Assembly: GCA_031266175.1 (NCBI GenBank)
Contig: JAISBN010000103.1
Coordinates: 1-59,494, forward strand
Direction: 5' to 3'
From: Treponema sp.
Lineage (GTDB): Bacteria > Spirochaetota > Spirochaetia > Treponematales > Breznakiellaceae
Length of the DNA stretch: 59,494 nucleotides
The notes below the pieces were generated by a model. It did not search any database, had not been told where the DNA came from, and saw only the letters and a list, made by a program, of their open reading frames with translations. The translations under genes and the position numbers were made by a program. Positions within the stretch are counted from its first letter, which is position 1. The number at the start of each line of letters is the position of its first letter. Below, in pieces: positions 1 through 6,063 of the stretch.

Positions 1-36
1 CTTCCACAGGGACGGGCGTATGCGTTAGTCTGAATG

Positions 37-150
37 TTACCGTAGGACGCAGGGATAACACATAGGAATCCCTTCCGTTTCCGACCCCGTCGATCTTTTG
101 TTCTTCCTGTTCAAAAACAATTTCCGTAGTTCAAATTGAAACAACGACAT
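37..150 (-). pseudogene. possible N-terminal remnant of an ABC permease
   Basis: A 37-codon frame starts at ATG 150 behind a good Shine-Dalgarno (AAGGAG, 6 nt spacing). It begins MSLFQFELRKLFLNRKN, which resembles the amphipathic start of ABC-2 type permeases. It lies next downstream of the ABC ATPase on the same strand, where a permease would be expected. After about 17 residues the frame loses any permease character and stops at 37. A second frame (roughly 1-125, minus) stays open to the window edge but is not hydrophobic. I read this as a disrupted permease start or a frameshift at the window edge. It could also be an unrelated small gene. The assignment is weak. Confidence 0.25.
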
Positions 151-189
151 GATTTACTCCTTGTAATGAATTTTCCTTGTAGTTTTTTA

Positions 190-286
190 ACCGCAAAGTC
201 AAAGAAGTCGAAAAAGTTCAATAAGTAAGGAAGAAACATTTTAGTCTTTCTTTTTTCTACTTCTTATACTTATTCGACTTCGCGGT
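190..286. repeat. imperfect palindromic repeat, CGCAAAG-type
   Basis: The left arm (190-212) starts ACCGCAAAGTCAAAGAAGTC and the right arm (261-286) is its imperfect inverse, ending TTCGACTTCGCGGT. The arms could fold into a long imperfect hairpin. A 22-nt piece of the right arm (259-280) recurs exactly at 423-444. The element lies in AT-rich non-coding DNA. It resembles short-period palindromic repeats common between genes in many environmental bacteria (family memory, not searched). Confidence 0.7.
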
Positions 287-307
287 AAAATTCTCCTTCC
301 TTCTTTA

Positions 308-385
308 ACCACGAACCACACGAACCAACACGAACGGAAAAAGCTGTCAAAGCGCAAGTTCGTGAATGTTCGTGCCGTTCGTGGT
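308..385. repeat. imperfect palindromic repeat, ACGAACC-type
   Basis: The left arm (308-337) is built from an 8-9 nt period, ACCACGAACCACACGAACC. The right arm (358-385) is its imperfect inverse, ending CCGTTCGTGGT. An identical 18-nt tract, TTCTCCTTCCTTCTTTAA, precedes it (291-308) and follows it (393-410), so the elements appear stitched together in tandem. No coding potential is seen in 151-419 apart from the ABC gene tail. Confidence 0.7.
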
Positions 386-419
386 AAATTTCTTCTCCTT
401 CCTTCTTTAAAAAACTTCT

Positions 420-1079
420 TTAACTTCTTATACTTATTCGACTTTGTGGTAAATTCTTCACGGTAACAGTTTTCATAATTTCTTTGGCGATACTGTCCAC
501 GTCGGAAACAATGTGGGTCGAAAGCAGGACGATCCGGTCTTTTGAAAAAGCCGATATGATGTTCCGGAACTTTATCCGTTCCTGCGGATCAAGTCCCGCG
601 GTGGGTTCGTCCAGAATGAGGATCTGCGGATCGTTGAGCAGCGCCTGGACAATGCCAAGCCGTCGTTTCATTCCCCCGGAATAATGAATGCAGCGGCGGC
701 GTAAATCGCCGGTAAGCCCTACGGAATTGGTTAGTTCGATAATCCGCATTTTTGCCTCTCCCGCGGGAATTCCTTTTAGCGCCGCGATATACCGCAAATA
801 GTCCCATCCCGAAAAATCGGAATAAAAATTCATCTCCTGGGGCAGGTAGCCGATTTTCGCCCGGTAGTCGTCGCCGCAGGTGTTTTTGTCCTGGCCGTTG
901 ATGAATACCTGCCCCCTGGAGGGCTGCAAAATATCCGCCAAAATACGGATCATCGTTGTTTTGCCGGCTCCGTTAGGACCAAGCAGTCCGTAAACGCCGT
1001 TTTCCATCCTGACGTTAATACCTTTCAGCACCTCTTTGTCCCTGAAATTTTTATAGATGTTTTCCATGTGTAATTGCAT
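420..1079 (-). CDS. ABC transporter ATP-binding protein, 3' end altered by a repeat
   Basis: This 219-residue ATPase would energise an ABC-2 type exporter. Walker A GPNGAGKTT is at 34-42, the Q-loop at 79-81, a YSGGM signature at 133-137, Walker B ILILDEP at 153-159 and the H-loop His at 189. The start is ATG 1079 behind GGAGG. The catalytic core is complete, but the usual region after the H-loop is replaced: residues 210-219 (LPQSRISIRS) and the stop come from a repeat copy at 423-452. Family members normally run on for tens of residues. The expected partner permease is missing or broken just downstream. It may be an inactive remnant. Confidence 0.85.
   Translation of the reverse strand: MQLHMENIYKNFRDKEVLKGINVRMENGVYGLLGPNGAGKTTMIRILADILQPSRGQVFINGQDKNTCGDDYRAKIGYLPQEMNFYSDFSGWDYLRYIAALKGIPAGEAKMRIIELTNSVGLTGDLRRRCIHYSGGMKRRLGIVQALLNDPQILILDEPTAGLDPQERIKFRNIISAFSKDRIVLLSTHIVSDVDSIAKEIMKTVTVKNLPQSRISIRS
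423..452. repeat. half copy of the CGCAAAG-type repeat, inside the ABC gene end
   Basis: Bases 423-444 are identical to 259-280 in the first palindrome, followed by TGTGGTAAA where the first copy has CGCGGTAAA. This copy encodes the last residues and stop codon of the ABC ATPase on the minus strand. Confidence 0.7.
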
Positions 1080-1178
1080 CCCGGAACCTCCTGCAGCTCG
1101 ATGATACAGTAAGGATAGGGGGAAAAGATAAAATCAGGATAAACAAAGGGTAAACAAATTATTAAATTGTGCGGGGTG

Positions 1179-1928
1179 TCAGCGGTTTACCGTATAAAGG
1201 CGGCGCAGATGGGCGGTGTCCGCGTTAAGCTCTTTGGCAATGTACCGGTCCAGGCCGCCGTATTTGTCAATTTCCGCAAGGGCGGTTAAAAGGTATTCTT
1301 CCCGGACCGTCATGTAGGGAACCATGTAGGGCTTGCTTTCCTCGTAGGGCAGACAGCGGCTGCGCAGGCAGTCCGCGGAAACAAGGTAATCGGCGATGAT
1401 CGTTTCCCGGCTTGCCCCTAACGCGTGTAAAACCAGCGCCGACGCCAGGCCGGTCCGGTCCTTGCCGGCGGAACAGTGAAAGAGCAGGGGAGCGCTGGCG
1501 GGATCGGAAAGGAGGGCAAAAAATTCCCGGTACCGGGGAATGGCCTCGCCGGGAAGCAGGGCATACAGCCGGAGCATTTCTTCGACAGCCTTCGAGGAAT
1601 CGGGATTAAAGAGCCATTGCCCGCCGGGAGAAAGCGCGCCCATCAGGTTTCCCGCGTCAATGGGCAGTTCCCGCCGCCTGGTAACGGTGGAAAGCTCTAT
1701 CCCGGGAAAAGCCTGTTTTTCTTCCGCGGAACGGAAGTCAACGATGGTTGTGATTTTCCGTTGTTCCAGGCATCGTTTGCCGGAGGGGGCAATGCCTTCA
1801 AGGTCTCCGGAACGGTAGAGGAGCCCCCAGGCAACCTGTTTTTGCCCCTCCGTATCCGCAACCGGATATCCGCCCAATTCCCGTACATTTAAGACCCCTT
1901 CCAGGGGAAGGATCCTTTTGCTGTGCAT
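1179..1928 (-). CDS. tyrosine/serine protein phosphatase, Y_phosphatase3 type
   Basis: This 249-residue cytosolic phosphatase has the loop HCSAGKDRTG at 151-160, in which Cys152 would be the nucleophile and Arg158 would bind phosphate. The N-terminal NVRELGGYPV (14-23) and VDFRS (63-67) are typical of the bacterial family that includes secreted LipA/PtpB-like and MptpB-like enzymes. There is no signal peptide, so it should act inside the cell, on a phosphoprotein or phosphoinositide-like substrate that cannot be told from sequence. The start is ATG 1928 with no clear Shine-Dalgarno. A promoter at 1941-1969 would give a leader of only about 6 nt. It is divergent from the RNA-binding gene at 1996. 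Confidence 0.88.
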   Translation of the reverse strand: MHSKRILPLEGVLNVRELGGYPVADTEGQKQVAWGLLYRSGDLEGIAPSGKRCLEQRKITTIVDFRSAEEKQAFPGIELSTVTRRRELPIDAGNLMGALSPGGQWLFNPDSSKAVEEMLRLYALLPGEAIPRYREFFALLSDPASAPLLFHCSAGKDRTGLASALVLHALGASRETIIADYLVSADCLRSRCLPYEESKPYMVPYMTVREEYLLTALAEIDKYGGLDRYIAKELNADTAHLRRLYTVNR

Positions 1929-1940
1929 GCTTCTACAGTT

Positions 1941-1969
1941 AGTATACGTGAAAAGCCATCTTGAGTAAA
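1941..1969 (-). promoter_or_regulatory. promoter of the phosphatase gene
   Basis: On the minus strand, TTTACT (1969-1964), a 17-nt spacer, then TATACT (1946-1941). The predicted start is near 1934, only about 6 nt before the ATG. It overlaps the divergent promoter of the next gene. Confidence 0.55.
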
Positions 1970-1989
1970 CCTAACCGGCATGGTTTAAT
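1961..1989 (+). promoter_or_regulatory. promoter of the DbpA-like gene, predicted leaderless
   Basis: TTGAGT (1961-1966), 17-nt spacer, TTTAAT (1984-1989), then 6 nt to the ATG at 1996. Transcription would begin at the A of the start codon. GGAAG lies too close to the ATG for a normal Shine-Dalgarno. Confidence 0.6.
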
Positions 1990-1995
1990 GGAAGT

Positions 1996-2646
1996 ATGAA
2001 TGAAGAAGGCTTAAGGCAGCGCATCCGCGTCCTTCTGGAAGAAATCCAGACCGAAGCGGACCCTGTTCTTTTAAACCGGTACCGCGCCATTTTCCGGCGG
2101 GAGGTTTCCTTTTTTCACCGTTCCTATATGGCCGCCTATCTTTTGCTGCTGGCCGAAGAAGAGCCCCAACCGGTAAAGCGAAAACCGGAAACAACAGCGG
2201 GACCCAAACAGCGGGAAAAACGCGGCCGTTCCCTTGACCGCCGGGACAGAAAGGGCAGGGACGGTAAAGATGGGATTAATGGAATTACCAGAATCGATCA
2301 GAAGGATATTTCCAGCCCCCTCGGTGAAGCCGAATCGGTCCGGCTTTTTATCAGCATAGGACGGAACCGCAAGGTCTTTCCCCGGGAAATCCTGGCCCTG
2401 GTTGACGCAAAGGCCCGGGTTTCCAGAGACGACATCGGAACAATCCGTATCCTGGACAACTATTCCTTTGTGCAGGTCCGTACCGGCGCGGCGGATACGG
2501 TTATTCAGGCCCTGAACGGCCAGCATTTCCGGGGCAGGACACTGACGGTGAACTATGCCCGCGGCCGCCGGGAGGGGGAAGAAGAAACCCCGGATTCGGG
2601 CAATACGGCGGGGACGGATTCCGCGGGTTTTTCCGAACATGATTAA
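1996..2646 (+). CDS. stand-alone DbpA-type RNA-binding protein
   Basis: This 216-residue protein consists of a helical N-terminus (1-55), a basic, probably disordered linker rich in Lys/Arg (60-100), and a C-terminal RNA-binding fold (about 115-190). The fold carries VRLFISIGRNRK and NYSFVQV and resembles the C-terminal domain of DbpA/CsdA DEAD-box helicases. There is no helicase core. It may bind structured RNA, for example rRNA, as an assembly factor; that role is inferred. The stop codon region overlaps the start of the MBL hydrolase (ATG 2639), so the two are probably translationally coupled. Confidence 0.75.
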   Translation: MNEEGLRQRIRVLLEEIQTEADPVLLNRYRAIFRREVSFFHRSYMAAYLLLLAEEEPQPVKRKPETTAGPKQREKRGRSLDRRDRKGRDGKDGINGITRIDQKDISSPLGEAESVRLFISIGRNRKVFPREILALVDAKARVSRDDIGTIRILDNYSFVQVRTGAADTVIQALNGQHFRGRTLTVNYARGRREGEEETPDSGNTAGTDSAGFSEHD

Positions 2647-3292
2647 CCAGGTAATCGTCGGTGAATTGCAGACCAACTGCTGGATCATTTCCCTGCCCCG
2701 GGAGGACCGGGAATCTTCCGGGGGCGAATGTGTCCTTGTGGATCCCGGCGGCGACGGCGATTTGATTCTTGACCGGCTGAAGCGGCTTCTGCTCCGGCCC
2801 CGGTATATCGTCCTTACCCATGCCCATTTCGACCATATCGCGGCCCTGCCGGAGCTGGCTGCGGCCTATCCCGCCGCGGCAGTGGCCGCCCATCCGGCGG
2901 AAACGGCAAAACTGGGTCCCCGTTCCCTGGAACCGCACCGGCGTGATTTTAACAGCGGCGGCGGGGACGCCGCTTATGTAGAAGCCCTGTGGAAACCTCT
3001 GCCCGGGGCATCCCTGCTGCTGACCGAAGGAGATACCCTGGGACCTTTTACAACGCTGCATCTGCCCGGCCACAGTCCCGGCTCCATAGGCCTCCTGTGG
3101 GAAGAAGAAAAGATCCTTATCAGCGGAGATACCCTGTTCAACGCGGGAATAGGCAGAACCGATTTACCCGGCGGAAGCCAGGAAGAACTTAACCGCAGTT
3201 TGGCCAGGCTTTTTACCCTGGATGGGGATACAACAGTCTATCCGGGCCACGGTCCGGTTACCGCCATCCGGCGGGAAAGGAGCCGCTTCTAA
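2639..3292 (+). CDS. MBL-fold metallohydrolase, glyoxalase II-like
   Basis: This 217-residue hydrolase has the metal-binding HAHFDH at 61-66, His145 (LPGHSPGS), Asp164 (SGDTLF) and His204 (YPGHGPVT), so all ligands of a two-metal site are present. The pattern GDTLFNAGIGRTD is typical of the small YcbL/GloB-like thioester or lactoyl-glutathione hydrolase subgroup. The true substrate is unknown. I chose ATG 2639, where conserved sequence starts (MINQVIVGELQTNCW) and which overlaps the stop of the upstream gene; the open frame further upstream is out-of-frame reading of that gene. It has no export signal. Confidence 0.9.
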   Translation: MINQVIVGELQTNCWIISLPREDRESSGGECVLVDPGGDGDLILDRLKRLLLRPRYIVLTHAHFDHIAALPELAAAYPAAAVAAHPAETAKLGPRSLEPHRRDFNSGGGDAAYVEALWKPLPGASLLLTEGDTLGPFTTLHLPGHSPGSIGLLWEEEKILISGDTLFNAGIGRTDLPGGSQEELNRSLARLFTLDGDTTVYPGHGPVTAIRRERSRF

Positions 3293-3353
3293 AAATTTTT
3301 CGCGGCCCGCAATTCTCCGGTTTTTAAAACCGGCCGTTTGGAGTGAAGAAAAA

Positions 3354-6062
3354 ATGGATGACAAAGAAACGTTGGACGAGACGCTGAAAGAAGACCGCGG
3401 GTCTCAAAAATCACCCTTCGCCCTTGCCGGCGGAGCACAGATTGAAGGCGGAGACGCCGCCGCGTATACCGGCCGCGGCAACGAGTATGCCGGCAAAGGA
3501 GACCTGGACAGCGCCATCGCGGATTACACCCAGGCTATCGCCCTGGACTCCGGTTATGCCGCCGCGTATCTTAACCGCGGCAACGCGTATTTCTTCAAGA
3601 AGGACTACAACAGCGCCATTGCGGACTATACCCGGGCTATCGCCCTGGAAAGCGGCAACGCCGACGTATACTACAATCGAGGCCTCGCGTATGCCGGCAA
3701 GAAGGACTACAACAGCGCCATTACGGACTATACCCAGGCTATCGACCTTGGAAGCGACAATGCCGCCGTGTATACCGCCCGCGGCGACGCCTATGCCGGC
3801 AAAAAGGAATACGACAAGGCCGCCGGGGACTATGAAAAGGCCATCGCCCTTGACCCGGATTACGCTCCCGCTCCGGCCAACCGCGCCGTCGCGTACCGCG
3901 CCCAGGACTCCCGGGGCCGGGCCTTCACGGGCTTTACCCTGCAGGTCGATACGGGGCCGAGCGCCGCCGGCGCGTATCACAACCGCGCCTCCGCGTATTA
4001 CGAAAACGGCGACATGGACAGCGCCATCGCGGACTTTACCCGCGCGGGTGTGCTGGCCCCGAACAGCTGCGCGGTGTACAACAACCGGGCAAACGCCTAC
4101 CTCGACAAAGGTGACTTTGAGAAGGCCGTCGCGGACTACACCAGGGCGTTAAGGCTTGCCCCGGATGACGGCAGGGATAACGCCAGGCTGTATTATAACC
4201 GCGCTCGTGCCTATGACGAAAAGGGAAAGAAGGATCAGGCTATCTCGGATTATACCGAGGTGATCCGCCTTAACCCCGATGATGCCTCCGCGTACGAAGG
4301 CCGGGGGCGGGCGTACTATGGCAAGGGGAACCTGGACAAGGCTATCGCGGACTTTACCGAGGTGTTAAGGCTTATTCCTGTGGACGACGGCGTGTATTTC
4401 AACCGGGGAACGGCGTATTACCACAAAGGGGAACTAGGCAAGGCTGTCGCGGACTTTACCGAGTCGATCCGGCTTGGGGGTGATAATCCCGGCCCATACC
4501 GCAGCCGGGGGCGCATCTATGTTTCCCAGGGAAAGGCGGACAAGGCTATCGCGGATTTCACCAAACTGTTACAGCTCCTTCCTGATGACGCCGAAGCGTA
4601 TTACTTCCGGGGCCGCGCCTATCAGGAAAAAGGGGAGCCGTACAAGGCTATCGCGGACATGACCGAGACTATCCGGCTGGACCCTGATAATCCCGGCCCG
4701 TATAACGACCGGGGCCTCGCGTACCGCGATATGAAAGAGATGGACAAGGCTATAGCGGACTTAAACAAGGTAATCAGCCTTAACCCCGATAATCCCGTCC
4801 CCTATCTCAACCGGGGCTATACGTATGAGACTAACGGGGACCACGACAAGGCCATCGCGGACTATGGCAAGGCGCTGGCGCTGGATCCCAATTTTGCCCC
4901 GGCGTATTTCAACCGGGCCATCGCGTATGGTAACAAGAGAGAGGTGGACCGGGTTATCGCGGACTATACCCGGGTGATTAAGCTTGAAAGCGGCAATGCC
5001 GCCGCGTATTTCCACCGGGGCAACGCGTATTATGGCAAAGGGAACTATGACAAGGCTATCGCGGATTACGAGGCGGTCCTGCGGATACAGCCTGACAACG
5101 AGGGGACAAAGAACAACATTATCGGCGCGTATCTCAGCCGCGGTCTCGCGTATCATGATAAAAAAAACTATGACCGGGCTATCGCGGACTTTAACAAAGC
5201 CCTTGCGTTTGATCCTGATGATACCTCCGCATATGTCTACCGGGGCAACGCGTATGTCGGTAAAAAGGACTATGATAAAGCTATCGCGGATTACGAGACG
5301 GCGCTGCGGATTGGCGGCGATAACGACGATAACGCGGAGATGATAAAGAAAGGTATTGCCACGGTGTATGTGAACCGCGGGGTTGTGTATCACAACAACA
5401 AGGAATACGACCGGGCCATGAAGGACTATGAGGCGGCGATGAGGTTTGATCCCAATGATGAAACAGCCAGGAAGAATCTTGCCATCGCCTATGTGTACCG
5501 GGGCGATGAGTATTACGGCAAAGGCGGCTACGACCAGGCTATAGCGGACTACAGCGAAGCGATTGCCCTTGACTACGATCCTGTCGTTATGTATGTGCGC
5601 CGGGGCGACGTGTATTTCGATAATGATGACTGTGCCAAGGCCATAGCGGATTACAGCAAAGTGATTTCTCTTGACCCCAATCATGCCTCCGCGTATCGCA
5701 GCCGCGGCGAAGCGTATTTCCGTGAGGATGACTACGACAGGGCTATCGCGGACTATGAGACGGCGCTGCGGATTGATCCGGATGACGATTCGGTGAAGAA
5801 AGAGATTGCCGCCGCGCATTTCTTTCTGGGCGAGCAGTATTTCTGCAAAGATGACCACGACAAGTCCATAGAAGAATACGGCAAAGCTATCGCTTTTGAT
5901 CCTGATTATGGTGAAGCGTATAACACCCGCGGTCATATGTATTACCAAAGAAAGGACTACGACAGGGCTGTCGCGGATTACGAGGCGGCGGTGCGGCTTA
6001 TGCCGGATGAGCCGGTAATAAAAAATAACCTTGAAAACGCGCTGAAGGGCCGGGGGTATTAG
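3354..6062 (+). CDS. 24-repeat TPR protein
   Basis: This protein of about 902 residues is almost entirely tetratricopeptide repeats. From residue 33 I count 24 units of mostly 34 residues with the pattern AYxNRGxAYxxKGxxDKAIADY. Unit 5 is degenerate at helix B. Units 16, 18, 19, 22 and 24 carry insertions of about 8 to 14 residues. There is no signal peptide or membrane segment. It should form a long superhelical scaffold for protein binding; partners are unknown. The start is ATG 3354 behind GGAG; the longer frame back to 3222 overlaps the upstream gene. It ends 1 nt from the stop of the convergent gene at 6064. Confidence 0.9.
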   Translation: MDDKETLDETLKEDRGSQKSPFALAGGAQIEGGDAAAYTGRGNEYAGKGDLDSAIADYTQAIALDSGYAAAYLNRGNAYFFKKDYNSAIADYTRAIALESGNADVYYNRGLAYAGKKDYNSAITDYTQAIDLGSDNAAVYTARGDAYAGKKEYDKAAGDYEKAIALDPDYAPAPANRAVAYRAQDSRGRAFTGFTLQVDTGPSAAGAYHNRASAYYENGDMDSAIADFTRAGVLAPNSCAVYNNRANAYLDKGDFEKAVADYTRALRLAPDDGRDNARLYYNRARAYDEKGKKDQAISDYTEVIRLNPDDASAYEGRGRAYYGKGNLDKAIADFTEVLRLIPVDDGVYFNRGTAYYHKGELGKAVADFTESIRLGGDNPGPYRSRGRIYVSQGKADKAIADFTKLLQLLPDDAEAYYFRGRAYQEKGEPYKAIADMTETIRLDPDNPGPYNDRGLAYRDMKEMDKAIADLNKVISLNPDNPVPYLNRGYTYETNGDHDKAIADYGKALALDPNFAPAYFNRAIAYGNKREVDRVIADYTRVIKLESGNAAAYFHRGNAYYGKGNYDKAIADYEAVLRIQPDNEGTKNNIIGAYLSRGLAYHDKKNYDRAIADFNKALAFDPDDTSAYVYRGNAYVGKKDYDKAIADYETALRIGGDNDDNAEMIKKGIATVYVNRGVVYHNNKEYDRAMKDYEAAMRFDPNDETARKNLAIAYVYRGDEYYGKGGYDQAIADYSEAIALDYDPVVMYVRRGDVYFDNDDCAKAIADYSKVISLDPNHASAYRSRGEAYFREDDYDRAIADYETALRIDPDDDSVKKEIAAAHFFLGEQYFCKDDHDKSIEEYGKAIAFDPDYGEAYNTRGHMYYQRKDYDRAVADYEAAVRLMPDEPVIKNNLENALKGRGY

Positions 6063-6063
6063 G

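Noticed and set aside
1-420. insertion sequence or integrated element at the left edge
   Set aside because: No transposase or integrase frame and no clear terminal repeats with target duplication; only short palindromic repeats are seen.
4761-5948. 395-codon antisense frame in the TPR gene, Val/Ile-rich
   Set aside because: It is the mirror of repeated TPR codons; it has no ribosome site and its own repeats follow the 102-nt TPR period.
3450-6060. regular spacing of similar sequence suggesting a CRISPR or tandem DNA array
   Set aside because: Units are about 102 nt, encode TPRs in one frame and differ at most synonymous sites; there are no constant repeats with unique spacers.
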